The position numbers and the translations under genes are program-made. A stretch of 64,000 nucleotides of DNA from Peribacillus sp. Bi96 (GTDB lineage Bacteria > Bacillota > Bacilli > Bacillales > DSM-1321). Location of the stretch: NCBI RefSeq assembly GCF_918698115.1, contig NZ_CAKKLV010000006.1, forward strand, positions 62,001 through 126,000, read 5' to 3'. Below are positions 45,067 through 54,722 of the stretch, piece by piece (positions within the stretch are counted from its first letter, which is position 1; every line of letters begins with the position of its first letter). Under the pieces are notes generated by a model that ran no database searches, was not told the DNA's origin, and saw only the letters and a list, made by a program, of their open reading frames with translations.

Positions 45067-46680
45067 TTATCTCCTGGAAAATTCTTCTCTTAAAGCACGC
45101 CTTAAAATCTTTCCGACATTTGTTTTCGGTAACTCCTCACGAAATTCGACGACATGCGGAACTTTATATGCCGATAGGTTTGCTCGGCAGTAATCGATGA
45201 TTTCCCGTTCGCTTGCCTTTTGATTATTTTTAAGTACTAGCACCGCTTTAACCGACTCTCCTCGATACGCATCCGGAACTCCGATGACAACCGCTTCCAG
45301 GACAGCAGGATGTTCATAGAGAACTTCTTCCACATCACGAGGATAAATATTATAACCACTTGCGATGATCAAATCTTTTTTCCTGTCGACAATAAAGAGA
45401 TATCCTTCTTCATCAACTTTGGCGATATCACCCGTATAAAGCCAACCATCCCTAAGAGTCACAGCCGTTTCCTCTGGCATATTCCAGTAACCTTTCATCA
45501 CTTGTGGTCCTTTGACGACCAATTCCCCCATCTCGCCGGGGGCCACCTCTTTTGTCCCGTCACCTAGATCCATCACCTTATAATCAGTCGAAGGGATACC
45601 AATCCCGACACTCCCAGGCTTTCTTTCGGCAAATACGGGGTTACAATGCGTTGTTGGCGAAGCTTCCGTAAGACCATAGCCTTCCAATATCTTCGCACCT
45701 GATTTCCGTTCAAACTCACGTAGGAGTTCCACGGGCATAGGTGCACTTCCGCTGTTACAGAGCTGTATGGAGCCCATTCCATATTCTTCTGCTTTAGGAT
45801 GATTCGTCAACGCTACATACATGGTTGGTACACCAGGAAAAGTCGTCGGCTGTTCACGCTTTATCGTTTCAAGCACTTCCTCTATTTCAAATCGTGGCAG
45901 CATGATTGAATCCCCCGCTATATACACGGATAAATTCATGGCCGAGGTCATTCCAAAAACATGAAAAAGCGGTATGACCGACAACGTTCTTTCTGAGCCC
46001 ATTTTTAATTCATGCTTGAAGAATTCATACGATTGAACAACGTTAGCCAGAATATTGCCATGCGTCAGCATTGCCCCTTTTGAACGGCCTGTCGTTCCTC
46101 CCGTATACTGAAGAACGGCTATATCATTTTCCGGGTCGATCGTTACTGGATTGATTTTTCCGTCTCCTGACTTCATGAATTGATCAAAGGATGCATCAGG
46201 TTGGAAATCTGCTTCCGATGGCTGCAGGCTCACTGCGATAATATTTTTCACATTTGCGTGCTGCTGCACACTTTTGACTTTCGGATATAAACCGTCCAAT
46301 ACCACAATCGTTTCTGCCCCGGAGTCCTGTAGGATATGCTGCAACTCTCTTTCAACCAGCATTGGATTGATTTGTGTGATAATCGCTCCTGTGGTCAAAG
46401 ATCCATAATACGCAATGACGTATTGGGGACAGTTAGGCAGCATGATGGCGACGCGATCGCCTTTTTGGACACCTTTTTTTTGAAGGGCTGAAGCAAAGGC
46501 TTGCGACGCATGAAAAAGTTCCTGATAAGAAATCTTCCGACCATAAAAAGTAATAGCTGTATTGTTTGGATAGGACTCATATGCATGTTCAAGAATTCTT
46601 TGCATCGGAAACTCAGGAACCTTTATTTCCTTTGATATTGAATCAGGATAAACGGACAGCCATTTTTTTTCGTTCATCAT
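45067..46680 (-). CDS. Long-chain fatty acid-CoA ligase
   Basis: An adenylate-forming enzyme of 537 residues. The P-loop is YTGGTTGRSKGAMLTHGN near residue 165. The motif GYGLTEASPTTHC lies near 310, and YTGDIAKVDEEGYLFIVDRKKDLIIASGYNIYP near 410-440. The C-terminal Lys motif is PKTNVGKILRR. It activates fatty acids to acyl-CoA with ATP. ATG 46678-46680, six bases after GGAGGG, is preferred over an earlier ATG at 46698. It lies between an SDR gene and the TetR gene. Confidence 0.93.
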   Translation of the reverse strand: MMNEKKWLSVYPDSISKEIKVPEFPMQRILEHAYESYPNNTAITFYGRKISYQELFHASQAFASALQKKGVQKGDRVAIMLPNCPQYVIAYYGSLTTGAIITQINPMLVERELQHILQDSGAETIVVLDGLYPKVKSVQQHANVKNIIAVSLQPSEADFQPDASFDQFMKSGDGKINPVTIDPENDIAVLQYTGGTTGRSKGAMLTHGNILANVVQSYEFFKHELKMGSERTLSVIPLFHVFGMTSAMNLSVYIAGDSIMLPRFEIEEVLETIKREQPTTFPGVPTMYVALTNHPKAEEYGMGSIQLCNSGSAPMPVELLREFERKSGAKILEGYGLTEASPTTHCNPVFAERKPGSVGIGIPSTDYKVMDLGDGTKEVAPGEMGELVVKGPQVMKGYWNMPEETAVTLRDGWLYTGDIAKVDEEGYLFIVDRKKDLIIASGYNIYPRDVEEVLYEHPAVLEAVVIGVPDAYRGESVKAVLVLKNNQKASEREIIDYCRANLSAYKVPHVVEFREELPKTNVGKILRRALREEFSRR

Positions 46681-46714
46681 TCCATACCCTCCAGCCATAT
46701 TTACTTACTTTTCA

Positions 46715-47488
46715 TTACATTGCATGCGAACCCCCATCAACAATCAAGATATTACCAGTCACATAATCAGATGCTTTTGAAGCTAGGAAAACCGCTGCAC
46801 CTTTTAAATCATCCTCACTCCCTAACCTTTTAAGCGGAGTGGAATCCAAGATCGGATTCTTCCCTTGTTCAAGCACCCCTTTACTCATTTTTGTCGGGAA
46901 GAATCCAGGTGCGATTGCATTAACATTGATATTATGCTGGCCCCATTTTACAGCTAAATCTTTTGTTAAAACAATGACCGCCCCTTTGCTCGTATTATAT
47001 CCGACCGTATCAAGCACCCTCGGGTCCGTCCCTCCTAATCCAGCGACAGAAGCGATGTTTATGATTTTTCCATGTCCCTGTTCAATCATGACCCTGCCTA
47101 CAGTCTGGCTCATGATAAAGGTTCCAGTTACATTGACATTCATCACCTTCTGCCAGGCTTCCAGTGGCATGTCGACAGCTGGAGCTCCCCAAGATGCCCC
47201 GCTATTGTTCACTAAAATATCAATGGAACCAAATTCCCGGTAAGTTTCGTTAACGACTTCCTGTACATCTGAAGGATTGGTGATATCACACTTGAAGGAA
47301 AGTGCCCTGACTCCAATACTTTGCAAGCGAGAGGCAACTTCATCGCATGCTTCCTTCTTCCTGGAACAAAGAACGACATTGGCACCTGCTTCGGCAAAGC
47401 CGGTCGCTATTTGTTCTCCCAGCCCCCTCCCCCCACCGGTTATGATTGCCGTTTTACCAGTCAAATCGAATAGGTCGGTAACTTTCAT
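46715..47488 (-). CDS. SDR-family oxidoreductase
   Basis: A 257-residue classical SDR with [25 protein letters not shown], Ser in NIASVAG, and catalytic Tyr-Lys in [11 protein letters not shown]. The end [14 protein letters not shown] is standard. The substrate is unknown, perhaps a hydroxyacyl-CoA or alcohol, given that it lies between acyl-CoA dehydrogenase and ligase genes. Its start overlaps the dehydrogenase stop by 4 bases. Confidence 0.88.
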   Translation of the reverse strand: MKVTDLFDLTGKTAIITGGGRGLGEQIATGFAEAGANVVLCSRKKEACDEVASRLQSIGVRALSFKCDITNPSDVQEVVNETYREFGSIDILVNNSGASWGAPAVDMPLEAWQKVMNVNVTGTFIMSQTVGRVMIEQGHGKIINIASVAGLGGTDPRVLDTVGYNTSKGAVIVLTKDLAVKWGQHNINVNAIAPGFFPTKMSKGVLEQGKNPILDSTPLKRLGSEDDLKGAAVFLASKASDYVTGNILIVDGGSHAM

Positions 47489-48714
47489 ATCTTCACCTCA
47501 TGCTTCTGTTGGTATTTTCGAAGTTCTATTTTAGCTACTTGTGACCGGTGCACTTCATCCGGACCATCAGCAAGCCTCAACGTCCGGGCATTTGCCCAAT
47601 GTGCAGCAAAAGGGAAATCATCGGAGATCCCCGCAGCTCCAAACCCTTGAATGGCCCGATCCAGCACTTTCAATGCCATATTCGGTGCAACCACTTTAAT
47701 CATGGCTATTTCCGCCTTCGCTTCCTTGTTCCCGACAGTATCCATCATATAGGCAGCCTTTAGAGTCAGAAGCCTTGCTTGTTCGATTTCAATCCGTGAA
47801 TCAGCCACCCATTCCATGATCACACCTTGTCTAGCCAAAGGTTTTCCAAACGCGACACGACCTTGAATGCGCTTACATAATTCTTCAAGTGCTCTTTCAG
47901 CAGCCCCTATCAGCCTCATGCAATGATGTATCCTCCCAGGTCCGAGTCTTCCCTGGGCAATCGCAAACCCTTTGCCTTCCCCCCATAGAATATTCTCAGC
48001 AGGAACCCTCACATTTTCAAAATTGATTTCAGCATGGCCATGCGGTGCATGATCGTAACCAAAAACAGGAAGCATTCTCTCGATTTTGACACCCGGTGTA
48101 TCTAGCGGTACAAGAATCATGGACTGTTGTCCATGCTTGGTGGCTTCAGGATCCGTCTTGCCCATGACAATGGCAATCTTGCAACGGGGATCGCCTGCTC
48201 CTGAGGACCACCATTTCCGGCCGTTTATGACATATTCATTTCCTGACTTTTCAATCCTGCACTCAATATTGGTCGCATCTGAAGAAGCTACGTCTGGTTC
48301 TGTCATAGAGAAGCATGAGCGGATTTCCCCAGCAAGTAACGGCTTCAGCCAGCGTTCCTTATGTTCATCTGAACCGTACCTCACCAACACTTCCATATTT
48401 CCGGTATCCGGCGCATTACAATTGAAGATTTCGGGTCCAATCATCGACCTTCCCATGATTTCACAAAGCGGTGCATATTCTAGATTTGTTAAACCCGCTC
48501 CATGACTGCTATCAGGTAAAAATAAATTCCATAATCCTTCTTCCTTTGCTTTTGCGGTTAATTCAAATAAAATTGGCGGTATTTCACTCCATCGGCTTCC
48601 CTGTGATTCTAGTTGCTTTTTGTATACGGATTCATTGGGGTAGACGTACTTTTCCATGAATTCCCTTAACTTCTTTTCCAGACTTTTCACCTTTTGAGAA
48701 TGTTCAAAATTCAA
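47485..48714 (-). CDS. Acyl-CoA dehydrogenase
   Basis: A 409-residue flavin enzyme of the ACAD fold, of the subgroup seen with ACAD10/11-type genes. Flavin/substrate motifs include [17 protein letters not shown] near residue 140, [27 protein letters not shown] near 290 and [15 protein letters not shown] near 360. It oxidises acyl-CoA to enoyl-CoA, passing electrons to ETF, which is not encoded here. It is the first gene of the cluster and has a palindromic operator 24-37 bases upstream. Confidence 0.92.
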   Translation of the reverse strand: MNFEHSQKVKSLEKKLREFMEKYVYPNESVYKKQLESQGSRWSEIPPILFELTAKAKEEGLWNLFLPDSSHGAGLTNLEYAPLCEIMGRSMIGPEIFNCNAPDTGNMEVLVRYGSDEHKERWLKPLLAGEIRSCFSMTEPDVASSDATNIECRIEKSGNEYVINGRKWWSSGAGDPRCKIAIVMGKTDPEATKHGQQSMILVPLDTPGVKIERMLPVFGYDHAPHGHAEINFENVRVPAENILWGEGKGFAIAQGRLGPGRIHHCMRLIGAAERALEELCKRIQGRVAFGKPLARQGVIMEWVADSRIEIEQARLLTLKAAYMMDTVGNKEAKAEIAMIKVVAPNMALKVLDRAIQGFGAAGISDDFPFAAHWANARTLRLADGPDEVHRSQVAKIELRKYQQKHEVKI

Positions 48715-48737
48715 AATGAATTCCCCCTTTTAAACTA

Positions 48738-48751
48738 ACTAACCGGTTAGT
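48738..48751. promoter_or_regulatory. 14-bp palindrome upstream of acyl-CoA dehydrogenase, likely TetR operator
   Basis: ACTAACCGGTTAGT is perfectly palindromic. With flanking bases it gives ACATACTAACCGGTTAGT on the gene strand, differing from the 44405 palindrome only at the two central bases. Confidence 0.75.
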
Positions 48752-48839
48752 ATGTTGTCACTTTTACAGTATACACGCAATTTTCCGTTTTTTCCAATAA
48801 TTAGTTACTTATTTTCCGATTTTTCAGACAATTAATTAT

Positions 48840-50255
48840 TTATTTTCCTGATTGTTCAAGCTCCTTTCCCTGGACAGTATTGTTCCCGCTTATATCCTTT
48901 GGTTGGACGGCAGGGAATACACATACGATTTTCGTGCCTTTTTTTAGCTCACTTGTGATGAAAACTTTGCCACCATGCTTTTCGATGATTTTAAAACAAA
49001 CGGAAAGACCCAATCCTGTTCCTGAGGATTTGGTAGTGAAAAACGGTTCTCCCACTTTTTTAAGGGAGTTTTCCGGAATACCTTCCCCCTCATCCAAAAT
49101 GCTTACATAAACTTCCCCATTTTTTTCATATACACTAACAAATATATTTCCGCCGTTCGGCATCGATTCTATCGAGTTTTTTATCATGTTTATTAGTACT
49201 TGTTTGATTTGATTTTCATCAAAGTAAAGGAAAATAGGTTCTGTATCATAATTTTTATGAATTTGAATATTGTTCAGTACGGCGTTTGTCTCCAACAGTG
49301 TTACGACATGGTTGCAGCTTTCTTTTAAATCCTTCTCAAGAAAAAACGCTCCAGTCGGTTTCGAAAGCAACAAGAGTTCATTAAGAACTTGCTCGATCCG
49401 GTTTATTTCTGAAAAAATTATTTCATAGTATTCCTGTTTATCGGCATTGCCATCTTTAATCAACTTTACAAATCCTAATATAGCTGTCATTGGATTCCTG
49501 ACCTCATGTGCAATCCCTGCCGCAAGTTGGGCAGCTGTTGATAACTTGCTTGAGGTGATCGCCAAATGTTCGTTAAGGCTTACAAGCTTTTCTTCTGCAT
49601 GTTTCCGTTCATTAATTTCCGATAATATTCCTGCCGTCCCTATGAATTTCCCTGCGTCATCGTAAATCAGTTTTACGAATGCTTCAACCCAACTTGTCCC
49701 CTTTTTTGAATCATTCAGTTTAATGTCCACTCGAAAATATTTATTTCCTTGATGAAATGATTCCGCAAACGCCTTTAATACGGCTTGATAAGAAGTGTTA
49801 TCCATATGTTTAGAAAAGTGCAGCCCGAGAGATTCATTTACAGTTGCACCACTCATCGATTTCCATGCTGGGTTTAAATACAGCCATTTTCCTTTTTCAT
49901 CCGTTTGGAAAATAACCTCATTGAAGCTATTGACCAATTCTTTGGAGTACTTGGAGAAAATACGATAGCGTCCTTCGCTATCTTGTAATAAAGCAATTGT
50001 TTTCCGTTTATTATCATAGATAGCACCCAAACACCAAGCTATGGATAAACTGACGATTAAGTATATTCCTTCAAAGGCGGAAAACCTGCGTTCTTCATGA
50101 TCCAGCCATCCTAAATAGGGCAATAACAATATGAAGAACAGGGCAGGAACAATGATCCTTCCAATATATTTCTTTATTTCCTCCACCTCCTTTACGAAAA
50201 TGATATAAACTTCATCCGATCGAATTCCAGGCAAGTAAGGGTTCAAATTGAGCAT
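48840..50255 (-). CDS. Membrane PAS sensor histidine kinase
   Basis: A 471-residue kinase. Two N-terminal helices (about residues 30-50 and 65-85) are followed by a PAS domain at about 105-220 with the PAC motif GTAGILSEINERKHAEEKL. The H-box is AAGIAHEVRNPMTAILGF near 245, N-box NMIKNSIESMPNGG, and G-boxes DEGEGIPE and GTGLGLSVCFK. This is the sporulation-kinase type, again without an adjacent regulator. The start is uncertain: AAAGGAGGTGGAGG lies inside the open frame near 50180 without a clear ATG after it, so the true N-terminus may be shorter. Confidence 0.83.
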   Translation of the reverse strand: MLNLNPYLPGIRSDEVYIIFVKEVEEIKKYIGRIIVPALFFILLLPYLGWLDHEERRFSAFEGIYLIVSLSIAWCLGAIYDNKRKTIALLQDSEGRYRIFSKYSKELVNSFNEVIFQTDEKGKWLYLNPAWKSMSGATVNESLGLHFSKHMDNTSYQAVLKAFAESFHQGNKYFRVDIKLNDSKKGTSWVEAFVKLIYDDAGKFIGTAGILSEINERKHAEEKLVSLNEHLAITSSKLSTAAQLAAGIAHEVRNPMTAILGFVKLIKDGNADKQEYYEIIFSEINRIEQVLNELLLLSKPTGAFFLEKDLKESCNHVVTLLETNAVLNNIQIHKNYDTEPIFLYFDENQIKQVLINMIKNSIESMPNGGNIFVSVYEKNGEVYVSILDEGEGIPENSLKKVGEPFFTTKSSGTGLGLSVCFKIIEKHGGKVFITSELKKGTKIVCVFPAVQPKDISGNNTVQGKELEQSGK

Positions 50256-50336
50256 AAAGTATATAAATACGTTAGATAACTCACTTATAGGTAAATTTCA
50301 ACATTTTATCTTTGATTCCTGCTAATAAGACAAAAA

Positions 50337-50357
50337 ACCTTTCCACGATGGAAAGGT
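50337..50357 (-). terminator. ktrD terminator
   Basis: ACCTTTCC (50337-50344) pairs perfectly with GGAAAGGT (50350-50357), and six T follow on the minus strand, 20 bases past the ktrD stop. Confidence 0.85.
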
Positions 50358-50375
50358 CTCTGTTCTGCTATCTCC

Positions 50376-51728
50376 TTACCCAATAATGACGCGCTCTTTT
50401 GGATAATGATAAATTTCCGTAACTTCTTTGTGGCCTATAATAAACAGGAGGGACGTGATCCCGACCCGTCCAATAAACATAATGATCATAATGACAACTT
50501 TACCGGTATTACTGAGATCAGGCGTTACTTGCATCGAAAGTCCAACTGATCCAAAAGCCGAACATACCTCAAAAATAATTTGAGTTAAGGTAAAATTCTC
50601 GGTAATCGTTAAAATGAAGACGGCCATTATGCATAGGAGCGACCCCATAATCATAACTGCAGTCGCCTTTCTGATATCATCAGGATGAATCTCCCGTTTG
50701 AATACTTTAATGGAGCGCCTCCCCCTCATGAAATTCCATAAGAAGAGAATCATAATAGCCAGAGTGGTTGTACGGATCCCCCCACCGACTGAACTTGGGG
50801 ATGCTCCAATGAACATCAGTATGCTCATCACTAAAAGGGTTGGTTCCGAAAAATCGCTCACATCCATTGTTGTTAACCCGCCGCTTCGCGTATTGGATGA
50901 CATAAATAAAGAGTAGAAGAACGACTCATGCCAGTTCTTATCTTTTAAGAACCCATTCATTTCCAGCAGGAATATCAGAATCGTTCCCCCAATGATCAAG
51001 GAAAAGAAAGTGACCGATGTCAGTTTCGTGAACAAAGAAAAATGAAACTTATAAGTACGGGCCTTATTGGATAAAAATTCTTTCAACTCAATCAAGACCG
51101 GAAACCCGATGGCTCCAAGAGTAAGTAGAATAATCGTGATGAACTGTACAAAATAATCCCCTTTAAAAGGAATCATCGATATACCGGTGATATCAAAACC
51201 AGCATTCGTAGTGGCACTGATAGCCAAAAATAAACCATTTATAAAGGCGTCTTTCCAGTTCGGAAAATAATTCAAAAAATAAACCCCTAAAACAAGGGCG
51301 CCAATCATTTCAATTACGACAAATATCTGAATGATTTGGATCAATAATTTAACAAGACCCGACAGATTCGATTGGTTTTGATCCGTCATGATCAATTGCC
51401 TTTCCTTCAGGCCTATCTTCTTGCCCAATATCAGCCAGAAAAAGGTTCCGAGTGTCATGATGCCAATCCCGCCAAATTGGAGAACGAACATCAGAATGAA
51501 GTACCCAGCCTCACTAAAAACATCAGGCGTGCTGACTACGGTTAAGCCTGTAACACTGACTGCACTGACAGCTGTAAATAGTGCGTCAATGAATTTCCAC
51601 TCAACCCCAGGTTTTAGAGCAACCGGCAGACTCAGCAATATTGTCGAGATGCTCACAGCTAAAAAATAATAACCGACGATAAGCTGTGCTGGTGTTAACT
51701 TTGATAATATTTGTTTAATAGCAACCAT
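50376..51728 (-). CDS. ktrD: Ktr/Trk-type potassium uptake membrane subunit
   Basis: A 450-residue K+ channel-like transporter with four pseudo-repeat M1-P-M2 units (about ten helices). Selectivity-filter-like segments include SVTGLTVV near residue 55, TTNAGFDITG near 165, SSNTRSGGLTT near 275, and CSAFGSVGLS near 385. By synteny (next to rsgI/sspD and near ykrP) it matches B. subtilis KtrD, which works with the cytoplasmic subunit KtrC encoded elsewhere. An unusual hairpin lies just upstream of its SD. Confidence 0.88.
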   Translation of the reverse strand: MVAIKQILSKLTPAQLIVGYYFLAVSISTILLSLPVALKPGVEWKFIDALFTAVSAVSVTGLTVVSTPDVFSEAGYFILMFVLQFGGIGIMTLGTFFWLILGKKIGLKERQLIMTDQNQSNLSGLVKLLIQIIQIFVVIEMIGALVLGVYFLNYFPNWKDAFINGLFLAISATTNAGFDITGISMIPFKGDYFVQFITIILLTLGAIGFPVLIELKEFLSNKARTYKFHFSLFTKLTSVTFFSLIIGGTILIFLLEMNGFLKDKNWHESFFYSLFMSSNTRSGGLTTMDVSDFSEPTLLVMSILMFIGASPSSVGGGIRTTTLAIMILFLWNFMRGRRSIKVFKREIHPDDIRKATAVMIMGSLLCIMAVFILTITENFTLTQIIFEVCSAFGSVGLSMQVTPDLSNTGKVVIMIIMFIGRVGITSLLFIIGHKEVTEIYHYPKERVIIG

Positions 51729-51753
51729 TAAGAGTTTCCTTTCTTACTCCTTT

Positions 51754-51778
51754 ATGGTTATGTGGATCACATAACCAT
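51754..51778. promoter_or_regulatory. Hairpin/palindrome in the ktrD leader
   Basis: ATGGTTATGTG (51754-51764) pairs perfectly with CACATAACCAT (51768-51778) around GAT. On the gene strand it is followed immediately by AAAGGAG and, 25 bases on, by the ktrD ATG. It could be a repressor site or an RNA hairpin next to the ribosome binding site. Confidence 0.6.
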
Positions 51779-51960
51779 TGAAACTCTAGTTTACCCTTTT
51801 TTCATTCTTTTTTCCAATCTCTTTTGAAACTAACTTACATACAACAATAAGGCAGGTTTACCAATAAATTTGATGCTGTTCATGTAAGTAAAACTCTTGA
51901 TTCTACTTATACTATCATTACAGCGGCAAAAGCCGTTGAAAAGTAAAGGGGAGATTTAAA

Positions 51961-52155
51961 ATGGCTAACAACAGCAGCAACAACCTTCTAGTTCCTGGAA
52001 TTGAACAAGCATTAGAACAAATCAAATATGAAATTGCATCAGAATTCGGTGTACAATTAGGTTCCGATACGTCATCACGTGCAAATGGGTCAGTTGGCGG
52101 AGAAATTACGAAACGACTTGTAGCACAAGCTCAATCACAACTTAAAGGTCAATAA
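51961..52155 (+). CDS. sspD: Alpha/beta-type small acid-soluble spore protein
   Basis: A 64-residue SASP with the two family motifs. The GPR cleavage region is [17 protein letters not shown] near residues 25-41, and the DNA-binding helix is [19 protein letters not shown]. These proteins coat spore DNA and protect it from UV. AAAGGGGAG precedes the ATG. The neighbouring rsgI gene is the same as for B. subtilis sspD, which is the basis of the symbol. Forespore (sigma-G) control is expected, but no box was identified with certainty. Confidence 0.93.
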   Translation: MANNSSNNLLVPGIEQALEQIKYEIASEFGVQLGSDTSSRANGSVGGEITKRLVAQAQSQLKGQ

Positions 52156-52183
52156 TTCAAAACACAATTGAATATCCATGGCT

Positions 52184-52213
52184 AAGAGTCCAGCTCCGTG
52201 CTGGACTCTTTTT
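52184..52213 (+). terminator. sspD terminator
   Basis: A perfect 11-bp stem AAGAGTCCAGC/GCTGGACTCTT (52184-52194 with 52200-52210) has a 5-base loop and a T-run. It reaches the convergent rsgI stop codon. Confidence 0.9.
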
Positions 52214-53477
52214 AATTATTGCGTCCATGCTTGTTTTCATCATTCCCATTACCCCGTTTCCACTTATCCCTCTCTTGTTTATCTTTTTTATTTTCGTGCT
52301 TACTATGATCGTTTTTATTCTTTTCTTTTTCTCTTCCCTTTTCTTTGTCTGGATATCGTCTCTCAACAAGCTTTTTATCTGCCTTTTCATTTTTCTGTTT
52401 GTCCCTTAATTGGTTACTGTGGTTACTTTGGAGATTGTGATTATTTCGGGTGCTTTGACTGCTGTGGTTACTTTGGGTGCTGTGCTTACTAACTGATTCC
52501 CTTTTTGGCTCCTTATTTTTTTTCTTAAAGTCATTTATCTCATTCCGGTTTTCATTTTTATCTTCACTATTGGTTTTTTCTTTAGTTGGGGCAGGAACCG
52601 TTTCTAGATTTTGCCGTACCATTGGTTTGGCTTCCTTTACAGTCTTTTGTTTTATTTCATTTGAATTGTCCTCTTTTTTCTTTTCTTCGTCCGAACTGCT
52701 CTTATTGCTCTGCGCTGCACTCTTCTCAGTCGAACTATCGACCTTTTCCTCAACTTTTTTTTCAGGTGCTGCTGGTACAGGTTCTCTCTTATTCACTTTT
52801 ACCTTTTCTGTATCTTCATTCAACTTCTTTTCGACATATTTACCTGTGGATATTCCTTGTTCCTTTGCTTGCTCCCGATCTTTTTTTGTTGCCTCAATCA
52901 CTTTCATCTTTGTTTTTGAAACATTATCCTGCTCAGATATTTCTTTTATCTCTTCTTTTAAGTTCTTATCGAATTTTTTATCTTTATCCAATACAGTTGT
53001 GGAAACAACTATTTGTTTTTCTCCTTTCAAATATCCAAGTTGCTTCGTCGTTGCAACGATTCGATTTGTAACCGCCTTAATATCCTTACCTCTCCAATTT
53101 TTCAGCTGATCAATCACAAGCTTGCCGTCTGCGTTTAAGCCGGTAAGTTTGAGCACTTCTAAATGATCGTCAAGCTCCAATTCAATACTAGGATTCACAT
53201 CTATTGTCATATATGCCGACACATGACCAGAGAAATACGATGGAAGAATCAAAAAAAGAATCAGAAAGGTAGAGGCAATGCTTATCACGGCCTTTTTTTT
53301 GAAAGATGAATGAAAGCTGGGCAAGGAAAAAGAGACCTTTTGTTTAACAGGTGCAAAAGTGATTTCTTCACCCACTTCATATACACGTTCCTGTCTTTTG
53401 GTTTTTAGAAATTCACCCTCGGGGGTCAATAGGGTAACAAAACTCTTATTAACTGAAAGAATAACTCCTTTTTTCAT
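52212..53477 (-). CDS. rsgI: Anti-sigma factor RsgI
   Basis: A 421-residue membrane anti-sigma factor. The cytoplasmic SigI-binding domain covers residues 1-60 and begins MKKGVILSVNKSFVTLLTPEG. One helix spans about 82-103. A conserved periplasmic domain follows, with DVNPSIELELD near 113; related RsgI proteins are reported to be cut at this Asn-Pro. The last 200 residues are a long, charged, low-complexity tail rich in Lys, Glu, Asn, Ser and His. The tail is likely extended and wall-exposed. Its start overlaps the sigI stop by 4 bases. Confidence 0.92.
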   Translation of the reverse strand: MKKGVILSVNKSFVTLLTPEGEFLKTKRQERVYEVGEEITFAPVKQKVSFSLPSFHSSFKKKAVISIASTFLILFLILPSYFSGHVSAYMTIDVNPSIELELDDHLEVLKLTGLNADGKLVIDQLKNWRGKDIKAVTNRIVATTKQLGYLKGEKQIVVSTTVLDKDKKFDKNLKEEIKEISEQDNVSKTKMKVIEATKKDREQAKEQGISTGKYVEKKLNEDTEKVKVNKREPVPAAPEKKVEEKVDSSTEKSAAQSNKSSSDEEKKKEDNSNEIKQKTVKEAKPMVRQNLETVPAPTKEKTNSEDKNENRNEINDFKKKNKEPKRESVSKHSTQSNHSSQSTRNNHNLQSNHSNQLRDKQKNEKADKKLVERRYPDKEKGREKEKNKNDHSKHENKKDKQERDKWKRGNGNDENKHGRNN

Positions 53478-54220
53478 CCATTGATAGCCCCTTTAATATA
53501 ATCATTCAAGTACAAAAAATCTCCGTTTATTATGATTGCCACAGCAATGATGTACTTTCGGTTCCGTTCAATCGTTTTTCTGCTTACATCCACTTTTCCT
53601 TCAAGCTGTTTCACTGGCAGTCGCTTTTTTGCAAACAGGATTTCTTTCAGTTCGTCATCGTCCATTAACATTTTAGCGATCATTATAGCTCCTTTCCTAG
53701 CATCCGCATGTTTTGGAGAGTTTTCAACGAGATCCTCAAATGACAGACCAAAATCCTGTAGATGGTTTATATAAAGCTGAATTTCTTCTTTCCTTTTTTC
53801 CGTTTCTTTTTGCTTCTCGTATTCATGAATCGAATTTTCATTATCGATATATATGTGGCTTTGATTATCATCATCATCATTCAAAGATAGATCCAGAAGG
53901 ATTTCTTTGCGTTTCGACTGGCTTCTTAAATAGTCTATAACCCTTCGTTTAACGAGGGTTTCGGCAAATGCCAATAAAGAACGGCCTTTTTCCGGGGAAT
54001 ATTTGTCGATTGCCTCATTAAAAGCAATCATTCCTATACTAAATTCATCATCTGATTCGTATATGTAACGCTTGCAAACTAATGAGACGGTTTTTGCTAT
54101 AAATGGTTTGAATGACTCTATTGTATCATTACGAAGGCTTAAATCGCCTTGTTGAATTTTCAATACGGTTTCTTCTAAAGAACGCTTTTTTTTGAATGCT
54201 GTAAACAACAAACCAAGCAT
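53474..54220 (-). CDS. sigI: RNA polymerase sigma factor SigI
   Basis: A 248-residue alternative sigma factor of the SigI group. The conserved N-terminal part reads DDEFSIGMIAFNEAIDKYSPEKGRSLLAFAETLVKRRVIDYLR (first 20 shown: DDEFSIGMIAFNEAIDKYSP). The C-terminal SigI-specific domain contains KRLPVKQLEGKVDVSRKTIERNRKYIIA. In B. subtilis SigI responds to heat and cell-wall stress and is held by RsgI. The ATG follows AGGTGAGC. It forms the sigI-rsgI operon. Confidence 0.94.
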   Translation of the reverse strand: MLGLLFTAFKKKRSLEETVLKIQQGDLSLRNDTIESFKPFIAKTVSLVCKRYIYESDDEFSIGMIAFNEAIDKYSPEKGRSLLAFAETLVKRRVIDYLRSQSKRKEILLDLSLNDDDDNQSHIYIDNENSIHEYEKQKETEKRKEEIQLYINHLQDFGLSFEDLVENSPKHADARKGAIMIAKMLMDDDELKEILFAKKRLPVKQLEGKVDVSRKTIERNRKYIIAVAIIINGDFLYLNDYIKGAING

Positions 54221-54617
54221 CTGCTCACCTCGCTCCTGTTGAACATAAAATACGCATCAACATATTTATCTTAAGCGGAGGGAGACTAAAAGACAGTACC
54301 AAAAGAACTATTTTTGCGATATAAATAAAATCACATAATATATCCACATGATAAAATACTTAGTTTTTTCTCGTTTATTACAGTGCAATTACAGTAAAAT
54401 ATCTTTTTCCGCCGTTTTTACAAATCCATGGGACAATTGTCATTTTTATAACCGGAATTTAATATTTACATCTAAACATATCATTCGTAAACATGCATGG
54501 ACTTTTGTGGGTAATCTCCATAAATCGATATTAAAAAACTGTTTTGATCTATAAAGATAATGACTCTGACTAGCACTCGATAATAATTGTGTCTAAATTT
54601 TTTAGGGCTTTAAAATT

Positions 54618-54714
54618 TGTTCCACTCCAGGCACTCGCTTTCAGCGGGCGGTCTGCCCTCGGCACGTTTTGCGCTTGCTGAGTCTCCCTTGGACGCATAT
54701 TCCCGCAGGAGTGA
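54618..54714 (-). repeat. Dispersed GC-rich intergenic repeat, copy B
   Basis: On the minus strand it reads CACTCCTGCGGGAATATGCG, then CCAAGGG, GCCGAGGGC, ACCGCCCGC and ends AAAGCGAGTGCCTGGAGTGG. It is clearly homologous to 20384-20472, with small internal insertions (about 10 bases around GCAAAACGT). Confidence 0.85.
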
Positions 54715-54722
54715 ATGAGAAA

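Noticed and set aside
52477-53109. Long + strand open frame of 210 codons opposite rsgI
   Set aside because: It arises from the biased codon content of the low-complexity rsgI tail and its Phe/Ser-rich translation lacks an SD; rsgI is well supported.
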